Shown here one piece after another: positions 1-8,367 of a DNA stretch of 64,000 nt. Position 1 is the first letter of the stretch. The number at the start of each line of letters is the position of its first letter. The DNA is taken from NCBI RefSeq assembly GCF_030813005.1, contig NZ_JAUSTU010000003.1:186001-250000 (forward strand). Reading direction: 5' to 3'. Position numbers and translations under genes: made by a program. Origin of the DNA: Robertmurraya andreesenii. Lineage in GTDB: Bacteria; Bacillota; Bacilli; Bacillales; Cytobacillaceae. Under the pieces are notes generated by a model. That model saw only the letters and a program-made list of their open reading frames with translations. It searched no databases and was not told where the DNA came from.

Positions 1-854
1 TCGTTACCGATTGTTGTCAGTTGAATAAGCTGATGTGAAGCAAGCTCAACATTGTCAATTCCCATAATACTTATATCCTCTGGTATACGAATTCCCCGTT
101 TTAGCAGTTCATCGATCGTAAGAAACGCAATCGAATCAGACCCACAAATAATCGCAGTTGGCTGCGTTGGTTGAGCCAAAAACTGTTCAATTCCAAGGAC
201 AATGCTTTCACGTGATGTATTGGAATGATAAATGAAGGAGTCCTGAAGGCTTTGCCCCAATATTTTACTAACTCCAAGGAAGCGATTAGCAAATGTACTG
301 ACCGTTAAATGTCCGCCAAGATAAGCAATAAGTCTATGACCTAAATCAAGAAGGGTCTTAGCAGCCAAACAACCTGCTCTATTATTATCAATTTCTACAA
401 AATTCTCATTTGACTTATGTTTCCGGTTGAAGGTAATAAATGGGATATCCAACTTTTTTAATTTCTCAAAAAAGGGGTCATCATACAAAATACAAGATAG
501 AATTATCCCATCTACCCTCCTTTCCATAAATGTAGCGTACGCTTTTTCAACCGCTTCATCATTAACAAACTGCACATCGACTTTATATCCCTTGCTATTG
601 GCATAATTGACAATGGCTGTTGTTGTATCAGAAAAAAACGGGTTATGTAATGGCCCAGACAGTAGTGCAATTCTATTCGTTTTCTTTTGAACTAATGAAC
701 GAGCGCTTTCATTCGGAATATAATTCAATTCTTCAATCGCTTTTAACACTTTTTCTACTGTCGGCTGCTTCACTAATTCAGGTGTATTCAATACTCGCGA
801 TACAGTAGTCTGAGAAACGCCTGCTAACTTAGCAACATCTTTTGAAGATACGAT
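1..854 (-). CDS. LacI-family transcriptional regulator (C-terminus off window)
   Basis: The reading frame begins with a LacI-type helix-turn-helix (KDVAKLAGVSQTTVSRVLN) and continues into a periplasmic-binding-protein-like effector domain (RIALLSGPLHNPFFSD, then FITFNRK and AIICGSDSIAFL) until the window edge, so roughly the last 50 residues are missing. The frame has no ATG, GTG or TTG near the domain start. An upstream in-frame TAG is followed by GGG GAG AGG GAG ATC GTA TCT, and the AGGGGGAG ribosome binding site sits about 6 nt before ATC (852-854). That ATC lies exactly where LacI proteins normally have Met, so ATC may be the start codon or a mutated ATG. A TATAAT on the minus strand (917-922) is a candidate -10 box. 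The effector is probably a sugar, but which one cannot be said. Confidence 0.85.
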   Translation of the reverse strand, partial: MVSSKDVAKLAGVSQTTVSRVLNTPELVKQPTVEKVLKAIEELNYIPNESARSLVQKKTNRIALLSGPLHNPFFSDTTTAIVNYANSKGYKVDVQFVNDEAVEKAYATFMERRVDGIILSCILYDDPFFEKLKKLDIPFITFNRKHKSNENFVEIDNNRAGCLAAKTLLDLGHRLIAYLGGHLTVSTFANRFLGVSKILGQSLQDSFIYHSNTSRESIVLGIEQFLAQPTQPTAIICGSDSIAFLTIDELLKRGIRIPEDISIMGIDNVELASHQLIQLTTIGN

Positions 855-1080
855 CTCCCTCTCCCCCTACTATTGTGATGTCTCATTACTTCACAGAAGA
901 TTTCTATCTATTACATATTATACCAAGATAGGTTCAGAAAAGGGGGAGATTTCTTTCAACTTATTAGAATATTGTTCTCTGTTAAGAGTAGCCCTGCCCT
1001 AACTGGCTGCCCTAATCAACTTCATAATTAGGGAACTTTCTAGATAAACTGAATAGGATAATGAAAAAGGATGATGATAG

Positions 1081-1701
1081 ATGCCTATTTCATTTCCTGT
1101 CCCTATTCGAGCCCTCAAAATAAGCAATGGTGATAAGAAGAAGATTTACTATCCTCATATATATGGCACGAAATCTCCTGTATTCGAAGGTTATATTAAT
1201 CGATCGATTGTGGAACAAACACAAGAGCTGATCAATCAACAGGTTGGAGAGACATCATCAACGGTCGAGGAGGTGCTTGGGACCTTTGAAATCAAGAATA
1301 ACCAACGGCAGGTGCTCAGCTTGTCCCTCTCGAATTACACTTATCACCACCATGCAGCCCATGGAATGACGTATATTAAATCGTTAACATTTGATTTGGA
1401 AAAAGAGAAAAAATGTGAGCTTAAAGATTTGTTTAAACCAAATAGCAATTATGTAAACCGCATTTCCAAGCTCGTGCAAAAACAAATAAAAAAGCGTGAC
1501 ATTCTCATGCTAGAACCGTTTACAAAAATCAAACCCGACCAGGACTTTTACATTGCAGACAAAACACTCGTCATCTATTTTCAGTTATATGAGCTTACTG
1601 CTTATGTCTTCGGCTTCCCAATGTTCCCTATCTCTGTCTATTCCTTACAAGACATTATTGATGAGTCTGGTCCACTCGGGCGCATGGCAGAAAATAATTA
1701 G
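1081..1701 (+). CDS. DUF4163/DUF3298-type protein
   Basis: A 206-residue protein with no signal peptide or membrane segment visible. The pattern of a mixed beta segment (LSLSLSNYTYHHHAAHG), then SLTFDLEKEKKCELKDLFK, then a C-terminal YFQLYELTAYVFGFP segment resembles the DUF4163 plus DUF3298 module seen in RsiV and PdaC-like Bacillus proteins. In those proteins the module is usually extracytoplasmic and can bind or sense cell-wall ligands. Here the membrane anchor is absent, so location and role are open. The ATG has a weak AAAGGA site about 9 nt upstream. The gene stands alone on the plus strand and a hairpin terminator follows. Confidence 0.7.
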   Translation: MPISFPVPIRALKISNGDKKKIYYPHIYGTKSPVFEGYINRSIVEQTQELINQQVGETSSTVEEVLGTFEIKNNQRQVLSLSLSNYTYHHHAAHGMTYIKSLTFDLEKEKKCELKDLFKPNSNYVNRISKLVQKQIKKRDILMLEPFTKIKPDQDFYIADKTLVIYFQLYELTAYVFGFPMFPISVYSLQDIIDESGPLGRMAENN

Positions 1702-1787
1702 GGGAATGAGGCATTTAAAGAAGTCTTTGCAGCAGAGTCCGAGGAAATTCATACTAAACTAAAAGGTGCTTATTTTTATGTCTACAA

Positions 1788-1842
1788 ACCATCAAGGACG
1801 GTTCAATTAGCTCAAGGTGAGCCTCGAACCGTCCTTGATGGT
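1788..1842. terminator. Perfect 17-bp stem, likely bidirectional terminator
   Basis: Arms 1788-1804 and 1826-1842 are perfect inverted repeats with a 21-nt loop that itself contains a small GCTCA/TGAGC stem. A T-run follows on the plus strand. The hairpin sits between the convergent DUF4163-type gene and the tetR gene that ends at 1860, so it probably ends both transcripts. Confidence 0.8.
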
Positions 1843-1859
1843 TTTTCTATATTTGAAAT

Positions 1860-2423
1860 TTACCCTTTTAACCCATTCACCAGCATTTCAATAAAAATGT
1901 CGACCAATTCTTCTTCCTTCACTTCTCCGTCGGGGTCGTACCAAGAATAAGTCCGATTGACCATTCCTAATATACCGAAAGTGACGATATCACTTCTTAA
2001 GTCGCTTCGAAACTCCCCATTTTTGATACCTGCTTCGATAATCCTTTGAACATTCATCCGGAACTCCCGTCTAATTGCATGTACCTGTTTAATATGCTCC
2101 TCTTCTAGATGCCTCACTTCCCGATTGAATACTCTTGCACTCTTACCTGATTTTCTGATGCCGCTAATGATTAGATAGCCCATCTTTTGTAACTTTTCTC
2201 GATTGCTTAATGTAGAATCATTCATATAAATCATTTGATTATCTAGAAGATTCTGAATGTAGTTTAGATGGATATCCCTTAAAAGCTCTTGCTTACTATT
2301 AAAATAATAATAAAATGTGCCTTTAGATACTCCGATGCTATCGACGATATCTTGAATGGACGTTTTGCTGAAGCCTTTCTTATCAAATAAATCGACACTA
2401 CCTTCTATAATTCTATCTTGCAT
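1860..2423 (-). CDS. TetR/AcrR-family regulator
   Basis: A 187-residue TetR-type repressor. The N-terminal helix-turn-helix is clear (SIQDIVDSIGVSKGTFYYYF, about residues 22-41), followed by a ligand domain with little conservation. It is the last gene of the catabolic cluster, 33 nt after the thiolase. That fits a FadR/PaaR-like local repressor lifted by an acyl-CoA made by the pathway; this is inferred from context. The ATG at 2423 has only a distant GGAG. The dyad at 13312-13357 in front of the MFS gene is a plausible operator. Confidence 0.85.
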   Translation of the reverse strand: MQDRIIEGSVDLFDKKGFSKTSIQDIVDSIGVSKGTFYYYFNSKQELLRDIHLNYIQNLLDNQMIYMNDSTLSNREKLQKMGYLIISGIRKSGKSARVFNREVRHLEEEHIKQVHAIRREFRMNVQRIIEAGIKNGEFRSDLRSDIVTFGILGMVNRTYSWYDPDGEVKEEELVDIFIEMLVNGLKG

Positions 2424-2456
2424 AGGCTTTTCAACTCCATAACGGATTTGGAAACT

Positions 2457-3632
2457 CTACGACTCTCTTTCAATAACAGTAGCAATTCCCTGCCCTCCCC
2501 CAATACATGCGGTGATCAGTGCATAACGTCCTTTCATTCTATGCAATTCATATAGAGCCTTCGTTATCAGAATGGCCCCAGTAGCACCAAGGGGATGACC
2601 ATGTGCAATCGCTCCCCCATTTACATTCAGTTTATCCGGACTGATTTCCAGTTCTCGATTACAGGCAAGTACCTGTGCGGCAAAGGCTTCATTTAGTTCA
2701 ACTAGATCCATATCGTGGACCGTGAGACCAAGCCTATCCATTAGCTTTCTTGTTGCAGGAACGGGACCTATCCCCATAATATTCGGATCAACTCCAGCTA
2801 CAACAGTTCCCCTAATCATAGCTAATGGTTGAATTCCAAGCTCTTCCGCCTTTTCCCTCGCCATGATTACTAATGCAGACGCAGCATCATTTAAGCCAGA
2901 ACTACTCCCAGCGGTCACTGTACCATTCTTCAGGAAGACAGCTGGTAATTTGGCTAGGCCCTCCAAGGTCGAATTTGGACGCGGATGTTCATCTTTGTCA
3001 AAAATAATCGGTTCACCCTTACGGATAGGAATTTTGATCGGAACAATTTGTTCTTCAAACCTTCCCTCCTCCATCGCTCTTGCCATTCTTTGCTGACTCC
3101 TAAGGGAAAATTCATCCTGCTCCTCCCGAGAAATATTGTATTCTCTTGCTAGGTTCTCGGCGGTTATCCCCATTGGTGGATTACCTATTTCCTCTGGAGC
3201 TAGAAGTCCCCTTCGAAAAGATGGTGGCGCTGAACTATATGGCTTTTCTGGACGTTCCATTAAATACGGCGCACGGCTCATGCTCTCGATCCCGCCCGCA
3301 ATATAGATATCCCCGGCACCCGATTGGATTGCCTGGGCAGCAAGTGCAACGGCATTAATACCAGAGCCGCACTGACGATCCATCGTCATTCCCGGTACTT
3401 TCATAGGCAACCCAGCCTGCAATGCTGTTAGTCTAGCAATATTTCCACCACCGCTTAAAACATTTCCAAAGATACAATCGTCAATCATATTCGGAGTAAT
3501 CTTCGCCCTTTTTACAGCTTCCTTTATCACTTCAGCACCGTATATATGGGCAGGAACAGCTGCTAAGGACCCTCCCTGCTTGGCAATAGCCGTTCTAACA
3601 GCTGAAACGATAACTGCTTCTCTTTTCATCAT
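2457..3632 (-). CDS. Acetyl-CoA acyltransferase (thiolase)
   Basis: A 391-residue degradative-type thiolase, the normal length for the family. It cleaves 3-ketoacyl-CoA with CoA to acetyl-CoA and a shortened acyl-CoA. The nucleophile is Cys88 in MDRQCGSG; the second active-site pair is His346 in GHPLG and Cys376 in CIGGGQG. The start MMKREAVIVSAVRT has GGAG 8 nt before the first ATG. It lies between the MBL hydrolase and tetR and supplies the last step of a beta-oxidation-like route. No enoyl-CoA hydratase or hydroxyacyl-CoA dehydrogenase is seen in the window, so those steps must come from elsewhere. Confidence 0.93.
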   Translation of the reverse strand: MMKREAVIVSAVRTAIAKQGGSLAAVPAHIYGAEVIKEAVKRAKITPNMIDDCIFGNVLSGGGNIARLTALQAGLPMKVPGMTMDRQCGSGINAVALAAQAIQSGAGDIYIAGGIESMSRAPYLMERPEKPYSSAPPSFRRGLLAPEEIGNPPMGITAENLAREYNISREEQDEFSLRSQQRMARAMEEGRFEEQIVPIKIPIRKGEPIIFDKDEHPRPNSTLEGLAKLPAVFLKNGTVTAGSSSGLNDAASALVIMAREKAEELGIQPLAMIRGTVVAGVDPNIMGIGPVPATRKLMDRLGLTVHDMDLVELNEAFAAQVLACNRELEISPDKLNVNGGAIAHGHPLGATGAILITKALYELHRMKGRYALITACIGGGQGIATVIERES

Positions 3633-3698
3633 TATCTACTCCTTCTTCAATAGTTTTCCATGAACATTTTTTCCATTCTGATTAAAACCACATTTCTA

Positions 3699-4766
3699 CT
3701 ATTCTACGAGTCGATATTGATAAACCCCATTCACTTTTTCAACCACAACCCTATTTTTCACTTCCAAAAGCTGCAGGACACTGAATATTTCAAACATGAA
3801 AGACACAATCGCTTTATTCAGACGCTTCTGATACATTTCCTGAATGATTTCAAAGCCGGTCCCTTTTCCACCCAATTTTTTTAAGGCTTCTACCGTTCGG
3901 ACGATGCGATGATCGATATTCCGCAATTCCTCATCAATGACTTTAGGGAGATTTGTAAATTCTGGGCCATGGCTCGAATAGGTAAGCTTAGCAGGGAGCT
4001 TTTTACATTTTTCTAAATCTCTTATATACTCAATCAGCATTTTGGGTCTAGGCTCCCCCTGAAGAGGAGCATCCAAGAAAATTCCTGCATGCATATCCTG
4101 GATGATATGGTCTCCACAAAGGAACAGCTCGTCTTCAGGACAATATAATGAAATATGATCCATTGAATGACCCTTTGTCTCGATCACCTGCCAGCCTTGC
4201 ATCCCCGGTACCGTAGCACCTTCATGTAATATGTCATGAAATGTGATGCCATCTATCGTTCTTCGATTCTTTTTTCGAAAGGTAAAAGAATCTATTATTT
4301 TCTTTGGTAAACCGAACTCGTAAAAAAGCTTATCAAAATATTCACCGCTCCATTTCGAAAACTCTTTATCTTGCAGATAGATTTTCGTATTTTCATGTGT
4401 GTAGACATCAATCGACGGTTGTACCTCTAAGATTCGATGAAGCATTCCAGCATGGTCATTATGATGATGAGTTAACACGATTTGGTCTAAATCCTCCAAT
4501 CTTACATCTAAGGTGTGCAACCCATCATTCAAATCTTTCCATGCCTGGTCAAGATTTAACCCCGTATCAATGAGGGTAAGCTTTTCTCCGAATACGATAA
4601 ATACATGCACAGGACCTACCGGAAAGCTCGTAGGTAGCTCTAATTTTTCAACTCTCTGCACTTTCCTCATTTCCTTTGTCTTAAGGTATTTGCCTATCTT
4701 ATTTCCCTCCAGTGTCAGGAACAGGGAAAATCCGCTTTTTAAATGCTGGATTTTCCCTTCTACCAT
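3699..4766 (-). CDS. MBL-fold metallo-hydrolase
   Basis: A 355-residue metallo-beta-lactamase-fold hydrolase. The metal motif HxHxDH is H100, H102, D104 and H105 (LTHHHNDHAG); further ligands are likely at KGHSMDH and LFLCGDHI. A C-terminal region of about 90 residues looks like the winged-helix tail common in this subfamily. The substrate may be a thioester or lactone of the pathway; this is inferred only from neighbours. The ribosome site before the first ATG is weak, and an internal ATG (MRKVQRVEKLEL) about 32 residues in also matches a usual family start, so the first residues are uncertain. Confidence 0.87.
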   Translation of the reverse strand: MVEGKIQHLKSGFSLFLTLEGNKIGKYLKTKEMRKVQRVEKLELPTSFPVGPVHVFIVFGEKLTLIDTGLNLDQAWKDLNDGLHTLDVRLEDLDQIVLTHHHNDHAGMLHRILEVQPSIDVYTHENTKIYLQDKEFSKWSGEYFDKLFYEFGLPKKIIDSFTFRKKNRRTIDGITFHDILHEGATVPGMQGWQVIETKGHSMDHISLYCPEDELFLCGDHIIQDMHAGIFLDAPLQGEPRPKMLIEYIRDLEKCKKLPAKLTYSSHGPEFTNLPKVIDEELRNIDHRIVRTVEALKKLGGKGTGFEIIQEMYQKRLNKAIVSFMFEIFSVLQLLEVKNRVVVEKVNGVYQYRLVE

Positions 4767-4786
4767 TTTTCAATCTTTCTGCGAAT

Positions 4787-6424
4787 CTATTTATCCAGCC
4801 AAACATTCCTCAAATAGCCATAACCATAAGAAGCATGAGGATAAGCATCTTTCACATATGGCATTCTTGGTGTCTTTGTATGATAGGTTGTTAAAGGAAT
4901 TGGATTGACTAAATTTTCTAATACATAACGCTGGATATCATGTACATACTCTCTTCTCTCATCCACATCATTGATGACTCTTTGTTCATCAAGCATTTTA
5001 TCAAGTTCTGGATCGGAGATGTGATACCAGTTTCGGGTACCTTTTGTGTGAAGCTGTGTTCTCAACCATTCATCCGGCTCCTGAAAATAAGTTTGATAGC
5101 CGATTCCCATCTCATAATCGACTTTTGGCCATCTCTCTGAGAAGTAGGTTGCATACTCGACGACTTCAATCTCTGCGTTAATCCCAATATTTCTTAAATC
5201 CTCGGCCACCCATTGGGCAACACGGACCAATTGCTCTCCATACCCGTCCGTTACCATCAGCTTTGTATCAAAGCCATCAGGATATCCCGCCTCAGCCAGT
5301 AGCTTTTTCGCTTGATCCGGGTCATAAGGCATGAGCTCTTTTCTTTCCTCTAGTGGTAATGCCCATTTCCCTAATGAAGGATTGACTGGACTGCTTATTT
5401 CCCCGCCGCCATAAATCCGATCAACCATGGATTGGCGGTCAACAGCTAAGCTAATCGCTTTCCGTACGCGGATATCATCGAACGGTTTCTTTTTCATATC
5501 CATATAGATTTGTTCCTGGGTTGGAAACATCGCTTCAAACACAGTGATTTCGGGATTGCTCTTAATTAGCTGGTTTAACTCCTCAGGGGAAATCTGAGAT
5601 ACCGCATCCGTTTGCCCAGTTCGCATGGCTGCTAACCTCGCCGTAGGATCAGGAACTACTTTGAAAATTACTCCATCCAAATATGGTTTTCCCTCTTCAT
5701 AATAGTTTGGATTCCGTTTGTACTTCGCTTCAATATTATCCTTCCATTCCTCTAAAACAAATGGCCCTGTCCCGATAGCGTCCGTTGCTAAATCAAATTT
5801 TCCTTCCGCTGCCTCTTTGGGCAAAATCCACATAAAGTGGTTGGCCATAAAATTTAGAAATGGGGCAAAGGGCTGTTTTAATGTAAAGACAACCGTTTGA
5901 TCATCCTTGGCTTCGATACTTTCCACTTCTGATAAAAGAGCTGCCTGATGGCCAGGAAGACTAATGATCCTTTCCATCGTTGCAACGACATCTTCTGCCG
6001 TTACTTGTCGCCCATTTACCGGTTCCTTATCGTGCCAGTAAGCTTCTCGTAAATAAAATGTATATACCTTCCCGTCTTCGGATATATCCCACTTCTCAGC
6101 AAGATCCGGCACCACATTATAATCCGTAAATTCTACTCCTGGCCCTGTTTCATATGAAACGAGCTTGTTATACACTAAACCAGCTAGCTGATGTGTATAG
6201 ATGGAAGATTGACGATGAGGGTCTAGCATATCTGGGTCTGCGGGTGATAAAATCGTATAAGTTCCTCCATGTTTTGGTTCAGATGAGCCCCCTTCATTTG
6301 AAGTGCTTTCATTCCCTTTCTCATTTCCCTTGTTTGTTTTTTCAGAGGAGCAGGCACTTATGACCAATAAAAGTAATCCGATTAACAAAAAGTTAACGAT
6401 GAGCTTCCATTTTTTATTCATCAT
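4787..6424 (-). CDS. Family 5 ABC substrate-binding lipoprotein
   Basis: A 545-residue peptide/nickel-type (SBP_bac_5) solute receptor. Residues 1-25 form a lipoprotein signal ending in the lipobox SACSS (Cys25), followed by a Ser/Asn/Gly-rich linker. The mature domain has the family pattern YTFYLREAYWHDKEPVNG. It is anchored outside the membrane and delivers ligand to the two permeases encoded directly upstream. The ligand is not predictable; the setting among acyl-CoA genes suggests an organic acid, ester or short peptide rather than a general oligopeptide role. Confidence 0.93.
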   Translation of the reverse strand: MMNKKWKLIVNFLLIGLLLLVISACSSEKTNKGNEKGNESTSNEGGSSEPKHGGTYTILSPADPDMLDPHRQSSIYTHQLAGLVYNKLVSYETGPGVEFTDYNVVPDLAEKWDISEDGKVYTFYLREAYWHDKEPVNGRQVTAEDVVATMERIISLPGHQAALLSEVESIEAKDDQTVVFTLKQPFAPFLNFMANHFMWILPKEAAEGKFDLATDAIGTGPFVLEEWKDNIEAKYKRNPNYYEEGKPYLDGVIFKVVPDPTARLAAMRTGQTDAVSQISPEELNQLIKSNPEITVFEAMFPTQEQIYMDMKKKPFDDIRVRKAISLAVDRQSMVDRIYGGGEISSPVNPSLGKWALPLEERKELMPYDPDQAKKLLAEAGYPDGFDTKLMVTDGYGEQLVRVAQWVAEDLRNIGINAEIEVVEYATYFSERWPKVDYEMGIGYQTYFQEPDEWLRTQLHTKGTRNWYHISDPELDKMLDEQRVINDVDERREYVHDIQRYVLENLVNPIPLTTYHTKTPRMPYVKDAYPHASYGYGYLRNVWLDK

Positions 6425-6454
6425 TCTTCCCCCAATATCGGTAGTTTTCTTACC

Positions 6455-7372
6455 TTAGGATGAATTCTTCGGATCTAAGAAATCCCTTAGAGCATCACCT
6501 AACAAATTGAATGCTAAAACTAATACACTTAGAGCCAAGCCGGGAAATAGCACAAGCCACGGTGCGCTTTCCATATAGCGGCTCGCATCACTAAGCATCA
6601 ATCCCCATGAAGGATTTGGCGGTGGAGTTCCAATTCCTAGAAAGCTAAGAGATGCTTCCGCAATAATGGTTTGACCAAAGGCCAAGCTTGCCATAACGAT
6701 GATCGGCGCCATCATATTAGGCAGACCATGCTTTAGAATGATTCGAAAAGCGTGGGCCCCTACTGAACGAGAAGCCTCCACATAATTCGTTTCCCGTATT
6801 CGTAGCATTTCTCCCCTGACAATCCGCGCAAACCGAGGGATCTCGATAATTACAAGGGCAATGATGACATTTTGTATGGCAGGACCTAGTAGGGCTGCAA
6901 TAAATAGAGCCAAAATCAAGGCCGGAATTGACATAATCGCATCCATAATTCTCTGAATCACCATATCGACAATACCGCCGAAGTATCCGGAGACCATTCC
7001 AATTAGCACGCCCATCGTAATGGAAATAATCACGGTCACAAACCCCACAATTAAGGAAATTCGAGAACCAAAAACAATTCTGCTAAAAATATCTCGCCCT
7101 AAATCATCCGTTCCCATTAAGTTTTGAGAACTCGGTCCCGAAAGGAAAGCATCCCGGTTTTGAGTGACTGGATCGTATGGTGCAATGACGGGCGCAAGAA
7201 TTGCAATGACAACGACCGCAACAATGACCAATAGAGCTAAAAAACCAATCTTTTGGGTAAAGATAAAGCGTTTACATTCCTCTTTGAATTTTAACAAGTG
7301 AGCACTTCTGCCCGTCGTTATCCTATTTTTAGACAGAGAGGACTCTAATTGAACCTGGGACATTTTGATCAC
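6455..7372 (-). CDS. ABC permease, DppC-like
   Basis: A 305-residue inner permease of a Dpp/Opp-type importer with about six membrane helices. The N-terminal helix is near residues 40-65 (GFLALLVIVAVVVIAILAPV), followed by the DppC hallmark MGTDDLGRDIFSRIVFGSR. The cytoplasmic EAA-like loop is EASRSVGAHAFRIILKHGLPN. It pairs with the DppB-like permease 33 nt upstream and precedes the receptor gene by 30 nt. Confidence 0.93.
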   Translation of the reverse strand: MIKMSQVQLESSLSKNRITTGRSAHLLKFKEECKRFIFTQKIGFLALLVIVAVVVIAILAPVIAPYDPVTQNRDAFLSGPSSQNLMGTDDLGRDIFSRIVFGSRISLIVGFVTVIISITMGVLIGMVSGYFGGIVDMVIQRIMDAIMSIPALILALFIAALLGPAIQNVIIALVIIEIPRFARIVRGEMLRIRETNYVEASRSVGAHAFRIILKHGLPNMMAPIIVMASLAFGQTIIAEASLSFLGIGTPPPNPSWGLMLSDASRYMESAPWLVLFPGLALSVLVLAFNLLGDALRDFLDPKNSS

Positions 7373-7405
7373 TTCCTTTTCTATCTATCCAGTTTAATAC
7401 GGTGC

Positions 7406-8353
7406 TCATCTCGTCCTGATTCTCGGGTCTACCCACCCATACATAATGTCAACTAGCAAATTGACCAGTAAGAACATCGCCCCAAATATTAATACGGATG
7501 ACTGAACGATGGGATAGTCTCTTGATAACACCGATTCAAAGATCAAGCTCCCTAAGCCTGGAAGCGAGAAAATGGATTCCAGTACAACTGTTCCGCCAAG
7601 GAGGTAACCGATTTGTAAACCAATTAATGTAATAACAGAAACCAAAGAGTTTCTTAACGCATGCTTGAAAATGACGATCCTTTCCTTTGCCCCTTTGGAA
7701 CGAACGGTTCGAATGAACTCTGAATGTAAAACCTCCAATACAGCCGAGCGAGTCATCCGGACAATACTTGCACTAAGCGTAATCGCTAAGCATATGGCTG
7801 GCAGGATCATTTGCTGCAAATTAACAATCGGATTCTCGGCAAAGGATTGATAGCCAATCGGTGGTATCCAATTTAATAGAAGGGAAAGCCCTGTTAGCAG
7901 GATTAAACCCAGCCAAAAATTAGGAATCGATAAACCGCCTACTGATAGGATCCGGAGCAAATGATCGATCAGCTTATTTTGCTTGACTGCTGAAATGACT
8001 CCAATAGGGATACCAATGATGATAGCCAAAATAATGGACATAATTGCTAGCTGTAAGGTAATCGGTAGCCTATCAACAATTACTTCTGATACACTCTGAC
8101 CGGACCACAAAGAATTACCTAAGTCCCCCTGTACAGCACGGGCGATCCAATCACTCAGCTGTCCAAATACATTTTTATCAAGGCCTAGTTCTGCCTTTAG
8201 TGCGCTCATTTGCTCTTCAGATGCACCGGAATTAGCGAGTTGTAGAGTAACAACATCGCCAGGTACAGCTCTCATGAGGATAAATACAAAAGCAGTCATG
8301 ATGAAAAGAACAATTATTCCGTATAGGAACCGTTTGAAAATATACTCAAACAT
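7406..8353 (-). CDS. ABC permease, DppB-like
   Basis: A permease of 315 residues from the start chosen here, with the family opening MFEYIFKRFLYGIIVLFIMT and MRAVPGD. The EAA-like loop is RTVRSKGAKERIVIFKHALRN. A longer frame begins at a TTG (8371) that overlaps the ATPase stop as TTGA. The ATG at 8353 is preferred because AAGGGGGGAG lies just before it and the protein then begins exactly where DppB proteins do. It forms the membrane channel with the DppC-like subunit. Confidence 0.92.
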   Translation of the reverse strand: MFEYIFKRFLYGIIVLFIMTAFVFILMRAVPGDVVTLQLANSGASEEQMSALKAELGLDKNVFGQLSDWIARAVQGDLGNSLWSGQSVSEVIVDRLPITLQLAIMSIILAIIIGIPIGVISAVKQNKLIDHLLRILSVGGLSIPNFWLGLILLTGLSLLLNWIPPIGYQSFAENPIVNLQQMILPAICLAITLSASIVRMTRSAVLEVLHSEFIRTVRSKGAKERIVIFKHALRNSLVSVITLIGLQIGYLLGGTVVLESIFSLPGLGSLIFESVLSRDYPIVQSSVLIFGAMFLLVNLLVDIMYGWVDPRIRTR

Positions 8354-8367
8354 CCCACTCCCCCCCT

